Source of the DNA: Dolomitihabitans soli
GTDB lineage: Bacteria; Actinomycetota; Actinomycetes; Streptosporangiales; Streptosporangiaceae
NCBI RefSeq assembly: GCF_022213955.1
Contig: NZ_JAKNTW010000005.1
Coordinates: 372,001-436,000 of the forward strand
Direction: 5' to 3'
Length of the DNA stretch: 64,000 nucleotides
In this document: one piece after another, positions 27,351 to 35,978 of the stretch
Layout of the letters: every line of letters begins with the position of its first letter
How positions within the stretch are numbered: position 1 is the first letter of the stretch
The notes under the pieces: generated by a model
The model's database searches: none
Told to the model about the DNA's origin: nothing
Seen by the model: only the letters and a program-made list of their open reading frames with translations
Position numbers and translations under genes: made by a program

Positions 27351-27652
27351 CCGCCGCCGTCCGCGGCTGCACGCTCCGCGGCCCGGCCGCCGCCCGTGAC
27401 CTCCCGGACCTCCGCGTGCGGGAGGCCGCTCGCCGTACCGGCCGTCGTCGCCGTTCCCACCCCTCGTCCCAGGGTTCAGCGCCGCTGCGGAACTTGATCG
27501 ACAACGGAACGGCCAGTGCGTTGCCTCTGACCTGCGGTGACGCCCTCAGCAGACCTTCTGGACGGCTGGCCGCGGCGGTGTCGCCCTGCAGTGCCGTGCC
27601 GCCTGGGACGGACAGAGGATCCGGGGGCGACGGGAGGAATGGAGTACGCTGA
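27351..27652. other. Noncoding stretch between SseB and VOC genes
   Basis: No convincing gene. The region is GC-rich and holds a likely -10 box TACGCT at 27645-27650 for the VOC gene, directly before a 30-bp palindrome. Confidence 0.6.
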
Positions 27653-27682
27653 ACTCCAGTAGCCAAATTTAGCTACTGGAGT
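27653..27682. promoter_or_regulatory. 30-bp near-perfect operator palindrome before the VOC gene
   Basis: ACTCCAGTAGC (27653-27663) and GCTACTGGAGT (27672-27682) are perfect inverted arms. The centre (CAAATTTA) is itself nearly symmetric, leaving one mismatched base pair in 15. It covers the expected transcription start of the VOC gene. Confidence 0.75.
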
Positions 27683-27699
27683 GCGTTGGGAGAGAGAGT

Positions 27700-28419
27700 A
27701 TGGCTGGCGAGATGACCGTGCCCCTGCTGCCCTGCGAGTCGATCGACGAGATCGTCGAGTTCTACGAGATGCTGGGCTTCACCCGGACCTACCGCCAGGT
27801 CCGGCCTAACCCATACGTGTCGTTGAAGCGCGAGGATCTCCAGCTGGACTTCTTCGGCATCCCGGGCTTCAAGGCCGAGGACTCCTACGGAACCTGCCTG
27901 GTACTGGTGCCCGACACGGGCGAGCTGTTCGGTGCGTTCGCCGAGGGGATGCGCGCGGTCCACGGCAAGCTGCTGGTCTCCGGGATTCCCCGGATGACCC
28001 GGCCCCGGAAGCGGAAGAACGCCGGCAACCTGTCCGGGTTCACCGTGATCGACCCCGGCGGGAACTGGATCAGGATCATGGCCGCCAAAGCCGACCCCGT
28101 CGATGAGGAACCGGCCCTGAGCCGGCTCGCCACGTCCCTGCGCAGCGCCGTGGTCATGGGCGACTCCCACGGCGAACACGGTCAGGCCGCCCGGATCCTG
28201 GACAACGCGCTGCTGCGGGACCAGGCTGAAGCGACACCGGCCGACCTGCTGGAAGCCTTGGCCTACCGAGCCGAACTCGCGGCACGGTCCGACGACACCG
28301 CCGGCGTCCGCACCTTCCTTACCCGGGCCGAGCGCGTCCCCCTCACCGACGCCGAGCGGGACGCACTCACCGACACCCTCACCGGCCTCCGCGACCTCGC
28401 GGCCACCCTGCCGGCCTGA
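27700..28419 (+). CDS. VOC-fold (glyoxalase/bleomycin-resistance-like) protein with helical C-terminal domain
   Basis: A 239-residue protein. Residues about 4-130 form a vicinal-oxygen-chelate domain (VPLLPCESIDEIVEFYEMLGF, YVSLKREDLQLDFFG, GFTVIDPGGNWIRIM). The C-terminal third is Ala/Leu/Asp-rich and TPR-like (HGEHGQAARILDNALL, LLEALAYRAELAARSDD). Close relatives are usually called bleomycin-resistance or glyoxalase proteins, but metal ligands and substrate are not certain. The ATG at 27700 follows GGGAGAGAGAG. The long palindrome upstream implies tight regulation by a factor not encoded nearby. Confidence 0.85.
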   Translation: MAGEMTVPLLPCESIDEIVEFYEMLGFTRTYRQVRPNPYVSLKREDLQLDFFGIPGFKAEDSYGTCLVLVPDTGELFGAFAEGMRAVHGKLLVSGIPRMTRPRKRKNAGNLSGFTVIDPGGNWIRIMAAKADPVDEEPALSRLATSLRSAVVMGDSHGEHGQAARILDNALLRDQAEATPADLLEALAYRAELAARSDDTAGVRTFLTRAERVPLTDAERDALTDTLTGLRDLAATLPA

Positions 28420-28472
28420 CCGGCACGCGGGCCGGGCACCGGTCCGGCGGGCAACACGAAGGACAACAGCAC

Positions 28473-28655
28473 ATGTCAGTGATCCGCCTGCTGGTGCCGG
28501 CGCGGTCCGGCGGCACGGTCGCGCCCACGGCTACCGGGTCCGAGCCGACCTGGAATCCTGGGGCGCGCACGAATGGTCCACCGCCCGTTCCGTGCTTCGC
28601 GTTTGTTCGCCGTGCGTCCCGGGATCCGGGAATGCGGGGCGGGGGATCGGCGTAG
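28473..28655 (+). CDS. Possible small protein (60 aa), unsupported
   Basis: An ATG at 28473 has GAAGGA eight bases upstream and opens a 60-codon frame. The product is Pro/Gly-rich with no recognised domain, and its end runs into the promoter of the prepilin peptidase gene. It may be a chance frame or the stub of a lost gene. Confidence 0.2.
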   Translation: MSVIRLLVPARSGGTVAPTATGSEPTWNPGARTNGPPPVPCFAFVRRASRDPGMRGGGSA

Positions 28656-28664
28656 GGTCGCCGT

Positions 28665-29399
28665 GTGGCGGTGGTTCTGGTCGTGGCGGCGGTGGTCGCC
28701 GTTTCGCTGGTGGCCGGCGGGTGGCAGCGTGGCGCGGCCTTCCGGCACGAGGCCGGTGAGGGGCAGCGGACCCACTGCCCGGGCTGTGCCGTACGGCTGG
28801 CGGGTGACGGGCCGCGGCCGGTCCTGTTGCCGCTGACCGGTCGTTGTCCCGCCTGCGCGGTGCGGATCGGGCCGCCCGCGCTGACCGTCGAGGTGGTCAC
28901 CGCGGCGATTCTCGGGTTCCTGGTGATGTCCACGTCGTCGGCGGGCGAGCTGGCGGCCTTCGGGTGGGTCGCGGTGCTGGCGGTGCCGCTGGCCCTGGTC
29001 GACGTCGCGGTCCTGCGGCTGCCCGACCGGCTGACCCTGCTCGCCTATCTCGGCACGCTGGCCCTGCTCGCGGTCGCCGCCGTCGTCGAGCGCCGTCACG
29101 ACGACCTGATCCGCGCGCTGCTCGGCGGGCTGGCGCTGGCGGCTTTCTACCTGGTGCTGTTCTCCGTCAACCCGGCGGGCGTCGGGCTGGGCGACGTGAA
29201 GCTCGCCGCCGCGCTGGGCACCGCGCTCGGCTGGCTCGGCTGGACCAGCGTGCTGACCGGTACCTTCGTCGCCTATCTGGCCGCGGCCCTGTACGGCGTG
29301 GCCCTGATCGCCACCAGGCGGGGCGGCCGGAAGTCGGAGATCCCGTTCGGCCCTTTTATGATCATGGGAACGCTGGGCGTGCTCCTCGCCGGTGGATGA
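28665..29399 (+). CDS. Type IV prepilin peptidase (A24 family)
   Basis: A 244-residue membrane aspartic protease. Two CxxC pairs near the N-terminus (CPGC, CPAC) would bind zinc, as in full-length PilD. Catalytic Asp residues are expected in ALVDVAVLRLPDRLT and GLGDVKLAAALG, and FGPFMIMG is a late signature. It would cleave (and perhaps N-methylate) type IV pilin-like precursors; no pilin genes are in the window. GTG start at 28665 with TAGGGT (28653-28658) 6 nt upstream, so probably leaderless. Position just before aroC is common in actinobacteria. Confidence 0.9.
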   Translation: MAVVLVVAAVVAVSLVAGGWQRGAAFRHEAGEGQRTHCPGCAVRLAGDGPRPVLLPLTGRCPACAVRIGPPALTVEVVTAAILGFLVMSTSSAGELAAFGWVAVLAVPLALVDVAVLRLPDRLTLLAYLGTLALLAVAAVVERRHDDLIRALLGGLALAAFYLVLFSVNPAGVGLGDVKLAAALGTALGWLGWTSVLTGTFVAYLAAALYGVALIATRRGGRKSEIPFGPFMIMGTLGVLLAGG

Positions 29400-29465
29400 A
29401 GCTTCTGTCTCACCTGTTGAGCGCGGTGTGCTTCGCCGTTCACCACACATGGAAGAATTGCCACC

Positions 29466-30671
29466 ATGTTGCGCTGGTTGACCGCAGGGGAGTCACACGG
29501 CCCCGAGCTCGTCGCGATACTCGAAGGCTTGCCCGCCGGGGTGGAGGTGACCACCGCCGAGCTGGCGGAGGCGTTGCGCCGTCGCCGCCTGGGCTACGGG
29601 CGTGGCGCGCGGATGAAGTTCGAGCAGGACGTCGTGACCGTCGTCGGCGGCGTCCGCCACGGGCGCACGCTCGGCAGCCCGGTCGCCATCCGCGTGGGCA
29701 ACAGCGAGTGGCCCAAGTGGGAGACCGTGATGGCCGCCGACCCGGTCGATCCCGAGGTGCTGGCGGGCCAGGCGCGCAACGCGCCGCTGTCCCGGCCGCG
29801 CCCTGGCCACGCCGACCTGTCCGGCATGCAGAAGTACGGCTTCGACGACGCCCGTCCGGTCCTCGACCGGGCCAGCGCCCGCGAGACGGCCGCCCGCGTC
29901 GCGCTGGGCCAGGTCGCGACCAACTTCCTCAAGCAGGCGCTCGGCGTCGAGATCGTCAGCCACGTGGTGGGCATCGGCACGGTCAGCGCGCCCGACGGGG
30001 TCATCCCCGGCCCGGGCGACCTCGCCGCCGTCGACGAGGACCCGGTGCGCTGCCACGACCCGGAGACCAGCGCCGCCATGGTCGAGGAGATCGAGACGGC
30101 CCGCAAGGAGGGCGACACGCTCGGCGGCGTCGTCGAGGTGATCGCCTACGGGCTGCCTCCGGGCCTCGGCAGTTACGTCCATTGGGACCGCCGCCTCGAC
30201 TCGCGCCTGGCCGGTGCCCTGATGGGCATCCAGGCGATCAAGGGGGTCGCGGTCGGCGACGGCTTCGAGACGGCCAGACGCCGGGGCTCCCAGGCGCACG
30301 ACGAGATCGTCGGCGAGTCCGACGGCGTCAGGCGGGTCACCAACCGGGCCGGCGGCATCGAGGGCGGCATGACCAACGGCGAGCCGCTGCGGGTCCGCGC
30401 CGCGATGAAGCCGATCTCCACCGTGCCCAAGGCGCTCGCCACGGTCGACGTGCTCACCGGCGAGCCCGCCAAGGCGATCAACCAGCGCTCCGACGTGGTG
30501 TCCGTGCCGGCCGCCGCGATCGTCGCCGAGGCGATGGTCGCGCTGGTGCTGGCCGACGCCGTGGTGGAGAAGTTCGGCGGCGACTCGGTCGAGGAGGTCG
30601 CGCGCAACCTGTCGGGCTACCTCTCGGCCATGCTCAAGCCGCCGCATCCGGGTGCGGAGGCGGGGTCATGA
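29466..30671 (+). CDS. aroC: Chorismate synthase
   Basis: A 401-residue enzyme that converts 5-enolpyruvylshikimate-3-phosphate to chorismate using reduced FMN. Family signatures are [31 protein letters not shown]-type [30 protein letters not shown] and [12 protein letters not shown]. It is the first gene of a tightly packed shikimate operon, and its stop overlaps the aroK start (ATGA). Confidence 0.98.
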   Translation: MLRWLTAGESHGPELVAILEGLPAGVEVTTAELAEALRRRRLGYGRGARMKFEQDVVTVVGGVRHGRTLGSPVAIRVGNSEWPKWETVMAADPVDPEVLAGQARNAPLSRPRPGHADLSGMQKYGFDDARPVLDRASARETAARVALGQVATNFLKQALGVEIVSHVVGIGTVSAPDGVIPGPGDLAAVDEDPVRCHDPETSAAMVEEIETARKEGDTLGGVVEVIAYGLPPGLGSYVHWDRRLDSRLAGALMGIQAIKGVAVGDGFETARRRGSQAHDEIVGESDGVRRVTNRAGGIEGGMTNGEPLRVRAAMKPISTVPKALATVDVLTGEPAKAINQRSDVVSVPAAAIVAEAMVALVLADAVVEKFGGDSVEEVARNLSGYLSAMLKPPHPGAEAGS

Positions 30672-31168
30672 CGTCGGCCGTGCTGATCGGGCCGCCGGGC
30701 TCGGGCAAGTCGACCGTCGGGCAGCTGCTGGCCGAACGGCTCGGCGTGCTCTTCCGCGACACCGACGCCGACGTGGAGGCGGTGGCCGGCAAGCCGGTCA
30801 GCGACGTGTTCGTCGAGGACGGCGAGGAGAGGTTCCGCGAGCTGGAGGCCGCCGCCGTGCGCGGCGCGCTCGGCGAGCACACGGGAGTCCTGTCGCTCGG
30901 CGGCGGCGCGGTGCTGGCCGAGGAGACGCAGCGCCTGCTGGCCGGGCACACCGTCGTCTACCTGGAAGTCGGCCTGACGCACGCGGTCCAGCGGGTCGGG
31001 CTGGCCTCGGCCAGGCCGCTGCTGGTGCTCAACCCCCGCAGCCAGCTCAAGAAGCTGATGGAGAGCCGCCGTCCGATCTACGAAGGGCTGGCGACCATCA
31101 CGGTGGCGACCGACGACCGTGAGCCCGCCGACATCGTTGACGAGATCGCCAAGGCGCTGACCCGATGA
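30668..31168 (+). CDS. aroK: Shikimate kinase
   Basis: A 166-residue P-loop kinase that phosphorylates shikimate at O3. It shows Walker [12 protein letters not shown], the shikimate-binding DTDADVE, FRELE, and GGGAVL motifs, plus a lid Arg in ASARPLL. It overlaps both neighbours by four bases, so it is translationally coupled to aroC and aroB. Confidence 0.97.
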   Translation: MTSAVLIGPPGSGKSTVGQLLAERLGVLFRDTDADVEAVAGKPVSDVFVEDGEERFRELEAAAVRGALGEHTGVLSLGGGAVLAEETQRLLAGHTVVYLEVGLTHAVQRVGLASARPLLVLNPRSQLKKLMESRRPIYEGLATITVATDDREPADIVDEIAKALTR

Positions 31169-32241
31169 GCGCCACCAGGATCGCCGTGAAGGGCGACCAG
31201 CCGTACGACGTGGTGATCGGCACCGGCGTGCTCGGCGAGCTGCCCTCGCTGCTCGGCGCCGACGCCCGCACCGTCGCCGTGGTGCATCCGGAGAGCCTGC
31301 CCGAGATCGCGCGGCCGGTGTGCGGCGCGATCGAGGCGTCGGGCCGCACGCCGGTGCCGCTGCCGGTGCCCGACGGTGAGCGGGCCAAGACCTCGCAGGT
31401 CGCCGCCGAGCTGTGGTCGGCCCTCGGCAGGCACGGCCTGACCAGGTCCGACGCGGTCGTCGGCGTCGGCGGCGGCGCGACCACCGACCTGGCGGGTTTC
31501 GTCGCGGCGACCTGGCTGCGCGGGATCAAGGTCGTCCAGGTGCCGACCACCCTGCTCGCCATGGTCGACGCGGCCGTCGGTGGCAAGACCGGCATCAACA
31601 CCCCTGAGGGCAAGAACCTGGTGGGCTCGTTCCACCCGCCGGCCGGGGTGCTGTGCGACCTGGCGACGCTCGTCTCGGTGCCGAGGGAAGACTACATCGG
31701 CGGCCTGGCCGAGGTGATCAAGGGCGGTTTCATCGCCGACCCGACGATCCTGCAGCTGATCGAGGCCGACCCCGAAGGCGCCGGGCGGCCCGACGGCGCG
31801 CACACCCGTGAGCTGATCGAGCGCAAGATCCAGGTCAAGGCCGACGTGGTTGGCGCCGACCTGAACGAGTCGGGGCTCCGCGAGATCCTCAACTACGGCC
31901 ACACGCTGGCCCACGCGATCGAGCGCGTCGAAGACTATCGGATCCGGCACGGCGAGGCCGTGGCCATCGGCATGGTCTACGCCGCCGAGCTGTCCCGGCT
32001 CAGCGGCAGGGCCGACCTGGTCGCGCGCACCCGGGCGGTGCTGACCTCCGTCGGCCTGCCCACGGCCTACCGCGCGGACGCGTGGCCGGAGCTGCGCGAC
32101 CACATGCGCCTGGACAAGAAGAACCGCGGTGCCAAGCAGCGTTTCGTGGTGCTCGACGGCCTGGCCGAGGTCGGCCGCCTGGAGGACCCGCCGGAGGAAC
32201 TGCTGGCCGCGGCCTACCACGAGGTGGCGCGATCATCATGA
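31165..32241 (+). CDS. aroB: 3-dehydroquinate synthase
   Basis: A 358-residue NAD- and zinc-dependent enzyme converting DAHP to 3-dehydroquinate. Signatures are [48 protein letters not shown] and the metal-binding [12 protein letters not shown]. Length and order are normal. The start overlaps aroK and the stop overlaps aroQ. Confidence 0.98.
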   Translation: MSATRIAVKGDQPYDVVIGTGVLGELPSLLGADARTVAVVHPESLPEIARPVCGAIEASGRTPVPLPVPDGERAKTSQVAAELWSALGRHGLTRSDAVVGVGGGATTDLAGFVAATWLRGIKVVQVPTTLLAMVDAAVGGKTGINTPEGKNLVGSFHPPAGVLCDLATLVSVPREDYIGGLAEVIKGGFIADPTILQLIEADPEGAGRPDGAHTRELIERKIQVKADVVGADLNESGLREILNYGHTLAHAIERVEDYRIRHGEAVAIGMVYAAELSRLSGRADLVARTRAVLTSVGLPTAYRADAWPELRDHMRLDKKNRGAKQRFVVLDGLAEVGRLEDPPEELLAAAYHEVARSS

Positions 32242-32666
32242 CACTCGTCTACGTCCTCAACGGGCCCAACCTGTCCCGGCTCGGCACCCGTGAGCCCGAC
32301 GTCTACGGCGCGGAGACCTACGCCGACCTCGTCACCCTGTGCGAGGAGACCGGGCGGAGCCTCGGCCTGAAGGTCGAGGTGCGGCAGACCGACAGCGAGG
32401 CCGAGCTGATCGGCTGGCTGCACGAGGCCGCGGACGGCCGCGTCCCCGTGGTGCTCAACCCCGCCGCCTTCACCCACTACTCCTACGCCGTGCGCGACGC
32501 GGTCGCGATGCGCACCGCGCCGCTGGTCGAGGTGCACATCTCCAACCCGGCGGCCCGCGAGGAGTTCCGCCACACGTCCGTCGTCTCGGCGGTCGCCAGC
32601 GGCACGGTCACGGGCTTCGGCCTGCGGTCCTACGTGCTGGGGCTGCACGCCGTCGCCACGGGGTGA
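32238..32666 (+). CDS. aroQ: 3-dehydroquinate dehydratase, type II
   Basis: A 142-residue type II dehydroquinase. It has [41 protein letters not shown] and [17 protein letters not shown], with the catalytic Tyr and His of the family. It dehydrates 3-dehydroquinate to 3-dehydroshikimate. The start overlaps aroB (ATGA) and the stop overlaps the SGNH gene (GTGA). Confidence 0.97.
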   Translation: MTLVYVLNGPNLSRLGTREPDVYGAETYADLVTLCEETGRSLGLKVEVRQTDSEAELIGWLHEAADGRVPVVLNPAAFTHYSYAVRDAVAMRTAPLVEVHISNPAAREEFRHTSVVSAVASGTVTGFGLRSYVLGLHAVATG

Positions 32667-33424
32667 GGCCGTTGCGCTCCTTCGTCGCCCTCGGGGACAG
32701 CTTCACCGAGGGGCTGAACGATCCGGGTGCGGACGGCAGGTTCCGGGGCTGGGCCGACCGGGTCGCCGAGCGGCTGGCCGAACTCGACCCCGGGTTCCGC
32801 TACGCCAACCTCGCCGTCCGGGGACGGCTGCTCGACCAGGTCATCGAGCAGCAGGTGCCCAGGGCCGTCGAGATGAGTCCCGACCTGGTCAGCTTCTGCG
32901 CGGGCGGCAACGATCTGCTCCGCCCCGGCTGCGACCCCGACCGGATGGCCAAGAGGTTCGCGCACGCCGTACGAGAGTTGCGGGCGACGGGGGCGGAGGT
33001 GCTGGTCTTCACCGGCGTCGACCCGCGCGACACGCCGCTCATGCGCCAGGTCCGGGGCCGCTTCGCGGTCTTCTACCTGCACGTGCGCTCCATCGCCGAC
33101 CTGTACGGCTGCCGCGTCGTCGACCAGTGGTCGATGCAGGGGCTGCGCGACTGGCGTGCCTGGAGCGAGGACCGGCTGCACATGAACGAGGACGGCCACC
33201 GGCTGGTCGCGGCCCGGGTCCTGGACGTGCTCGGCGTTCCCTGCGAGGACTCCTGGCACAAGGTGTGGCCGGCCCGCGAGTCGGCCGACCCCCGGATCAG
33301 GCGCCGCGAGGACACCCAGTGGCTCCGCCGCCACCTGCTGCCCTGGATCGGCCGGCGGCTCCAGGGCACCTCCTCCGGCGACGCCGTGGATCCCAAGCGC
33401 CCCGACCTGACACCTTACGACTGA
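32663..33424 (+). CDS. SGNH/GDSL-family hydrolase coupled to the aro operon
   Basis: A 253-residue esterase-like protein. The four SGNH blocks are visible: ALGDSFTEG (Ser), a Gly-containing second block, CAGGNDLL (Asn) and LHMNEDGHR (Asp/His dyad region). There is no signal peptide, so it is cytoplasmic. The GTG overlaps the aroQ stop (GTGA), making it the fifth member of a translationally coupled shikimate block. Its substrate is unknown; nothing in shikimate chemistry requires an esterase. Confidence 0.88.
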   Translation: MRPLRSFVALGDSFTEGLNDPGADGRFRGWADRVAERLAELDPGFRYANLAVRGRLLDQVIEQQVPRAVEMSPDLVSFCAGGNDLLRPGCDPDRMAKRFAHAVRELRATGAEVLVFTGVDPRDTPLMRQVRGRFAVFYLHVRSIADLYGCRVVDQWSMQGLRDWRAWSEDRLHMNEDGHRLVAARVLDVLGVPCEDSWHKVWPARESADPRIRRREDTQWLRRHLLPWIGRRLQGTSSGDAVDPKRPDLTPYD

Positions 33425-33713
33425 CCCGGCTTGGTTCTGGAGAAAGTACGGCACGCCAGGCCGGCGCTACTCGCCGTCGTTGGTGGCGGCCTGCCGGTCC
33501 ATGGCACTCGGGCGGCGGGGGCCGGTCGCCGTAACCCGTTGAAGGCAGGAGTGGATCCTTCGGTTCGGATCCGGTGCCGGTTCGGCTCCGTGTTCGCCCC
33601 GATCTCCTGCTGGTCGGCCCCGTGTCGGGTCGGCCCTGTCGGGTCGGCCTCATGCGGGGTCGCCCCTTGCCGGTTCGCGCGTCGCCGTGGTTCTGCGGCG
33701 TGCGCGTGCGGCG

Positions 33714-35729
33714 TTACGACTGGGACAGGCGTTTGAGGGCGGAACGGACCTGGTCGGGGTCGCTGGTGGTCCAGAACGGCGGGATCGAGGCGCGCAGGAA
33801 CGAGCCGTAGCGCGCGGTGCTCAGACGCGGGTCGAGGATGGCCACGACCCCCTTGTCGGACTGGGTGCGCAGCAGCCGGCCCGCGCCCTGGGCGAGGAGG
33901 AGCGCGGCGTGGGTGGCCGCCACGGACATGAAGCCGTTGCCGCCCTTGGCCGCGACGTGTCGCTGCCTCGCCGAGGTGAGCGGATCGTCGGGACGGGGGA
34001 ACGGGATCCTGTCGATGATCACCAGGCGGAGCGCGGGACCGGGCACGTCGACCCCCTGCCACAGGGACAGCGTGCCGAACAGACAGGTCGGCTCGTCCTC
34101 GGCGAACTGCTTGACGAGCAGCATCGTGGAGTCGTCGCCCTGGCACAGCAGCGGCACGCTCAGCCGTTCGCGCAGCGCCTCCGTGGCGGCCTTGGCGGCG
34201 CGCATCGAGGAGAACAGGCCGAGCGTGCGCCCGCCCGCCGCCTCGATCAGCTCGGCGATCTCGTCGACGTAGGCGGCCTGGAGGCCGTCACGGCCCGGCT
34301 GGGGGAGGTGCTTGGCGATGTAGAGGATGCCGCTGCGCGGATGGTCGAACGGCGAGCCGACGTCGAGCCCGCTCCAGCCGGGGTCCTTGCCCTCGTTCTC
34401 GGCGGCGGGCCCGGACAGGCCCCACTGCCGGGCGAGACCGTCGAAGGAGCCGCCGAGGGCGAGCGTGGCGGAGGTGAGGATCACGGTGCGGTCGCCGAAG
34501 AGCTTCTCGCGCAGCATCCCGGCGACGGACAGCGGGGCGACCCGCAGCGCGGCGGGCCGCCGGTCGCCGCCCTCGTCGAGCCAGACCACCTCGGCCCGGT
34601 CGACCTCGCCCGCGTGGCCGTACGCGTCGAGCATGCGCTGGGCGGTGTCGTGCACCTCGTCGAGGAGGGTGAACGCGCCCTTGCGCAGGCCCGCCTCCTC
34701 GGGGTCGCCCTTGTCACGCCCGCCGCGCGGGCCCAGCGCGGTGATGCATCCGAAGGCGGCGTCGCGGATCAGCGCCAGCGTCATCCCGAGCACCTCGGGC
34801 AGTTCGTCGATCCGGCCGGGCGGGGCGGCGGCCAGCAGCGCCTTGAGGTCCTCGCCCGCCTGCTGGAGGCGGTCGGCCGTCGACTGCTCGATGAGCCTGC
34901 CGACCCGGCGCACCGCGATGCCGACGATGGTCTCCGACAACTCGTCGGTGACCACCGAGGTGACCCGGTCGGCCAGCTCGTGCGCCTCGTCGACGACGAC
35001 CACCTTGTGCTCGGGCAGGACCTCGAAGTCCTCCATGGCGTCGATGGCCAGCAGCGCGTGGTTGGTGACCACCACGTCGACCTGCCCGGCGCGTTCGCGG
35101 GCCAGCTCGGCGAAGCACTCGGTGCCGCTCGGGCACTTCTGCGCGCCCAGGCACTCCCTGGCGCTGACGGAGTACTGCCGCCAGGCCTGCTCGCTGACGC
35201 CGGGGACCAGCTCGTCTCGATCGCCCGTCTCGGTCTTCTCCGCCCATTCCTGGATGCGCTGGACCATCCGCCCGGTGGCGCTCACCTCGCGCGGGTCGAA
35301 GAGCTCGTCCTGGTCGTCTTCGGGCCAGCCGGCGGTCATCTTGTAGCGGCACAGGTAGTTGCGGCGGCCTTTGAGGATCGCGAAGTCGGGCTCGCCGGGC
35401 AACTCGGGCGCCAGGGCCACGGCGAGCCGGGGCAGGTCGCGGTCGACGAGCTGACGCTGCAGGGCGATGGTGGCGGTGGAGATGACCACGGGGCGGCCCG
35501 AGGAGATCGCGTGCCGGATCGACGGGACCAGGTAGGCCAGCGACTTCCCGGTGCCGGTGCCCGCCTGGACGGCGACGTGCTCGTCGGCCTCGATGGCGTG
35601 CTGCACCGCCTGCGCCATCTTCACCTGCCCGGGGCGCTCGCTTCCGCCGAGCGCCTGCACGGCGTGTCTGAGCAGCTCTTCGACGGACGGCAGTGCTGTT
35701 TCAGCGGTCTCGGAAGTCTCGTCGGGCAC
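33714..35729 (-). CDS. DinG/XPD-like ATP-dependent DNA helicase
   Basis: A 671-residue superfamily 2 helicase. It has Walker A QAGTGTGKSLAYLVP, ISTATIALQRQL, a DEAH box (VVVVDEAHELAD), an Arg-finger region QGAGRLLR and TSATLALGG. Cysteines at YLCRYK, ECLGAQKCPSG and TECF can supply four ligands for an Fe-S cluster, as in DinG/XPD. It likely acts in 5'-3' unwinding during DNA repair. GTG start at 35729; TAGCGT on the minus strand (35743-35738) lies 8 nt upstream, so a leaderless start is likely. Longer upstream frames are antisense to the repeat-protein gene. No LexA-type box was seen. Confidence 0.92.
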   Translation of the reverse strand: MPDETSETAETALPSVEELLRHAVQALGGSERPGQVKMAQAVQHAIEADEHVAVQAGTGTGKSLAYLVPSIRHAISSGRPVVISTATIALQRQLVDRDLPRLAVALAPELPGEPDFAILKGRRNYLCRYKMTAGWPEDDQDELFDPREVSATGRMVQRIQEWAEKTETGDRDELVPGVSEQAWRQYSVSARECLGAQKCPSGTECFAELARERAGQVDVVVTNHALLAIDAMEDFEVLPEHKVVVVDEAHELADRVTSVVTDELSETIVGIAVRRVGRLIEQSTADRLQQAGEDLKALLAAAPPGRIDELPEVLGMTLALIRDAAFGCITALGPRGGRDKGDPEEAGLRKGAFTLLDEVHDTAQRMLDAYGHAGEVDRAEVVWLDEGGDRRPAALRVAPLSVAGMLREKLFGDRTVILTSATLALGGSFDGLARQWGLSGPAAENEGKDPGWSGLDVGSPFDHPRSGILYIAKHLPQPGRDGLQAAYVDEIAELIEAAGGRTLGLFSSMRAAKAATEALRERLSVPLLCQGDDSTMLLVKQFAEDEPTCLFGTLSLWQGVDVPGPALRLVIIDRIPFPRPDDPLTSARQRHVAAKGGNGFMSVAATHAALLLAQGAGRLLRTQSDKGVVAILDPRLSTARYGSFLRASIPPFWTTSDPDQVRSALKRLSQS

Positions 35730-35978
35730 GGCAGTCAACGCTACCCGCTCTCGGGGGCGCTCGCGTCCTGTCAGGGGGTGACGAGGCAGATGCATCCGGG
35801 TATTCCCGAACACGGACATGATGCAGCGTGGCAGACTGTCTGGAGCCCTTGAGGCTCTCCCGGACGATCGATAATGATCTTCGTTCTGTGTCAAATGGGG
35901 CCAGAGAAACGGACGAAAGGGACGGTTCGGTAGGGTTCTGCGAGGTCGAGTGGACGAATAAAGGCTGGTTAAAGCACT

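Noticed and set aside
28844-30667. Longer N-terminus for shikimate kinase
   Set aside because: The frame overlaps the prepilin peptidase and aroC genes; the P-loop begins within 10 residues of the ATG at 30668.
35745-35978. LexA/SOS box before the DinG-like helicase
   Set aside because: No GAAC-N4-GTTC match was seen in the divergent promoter region.
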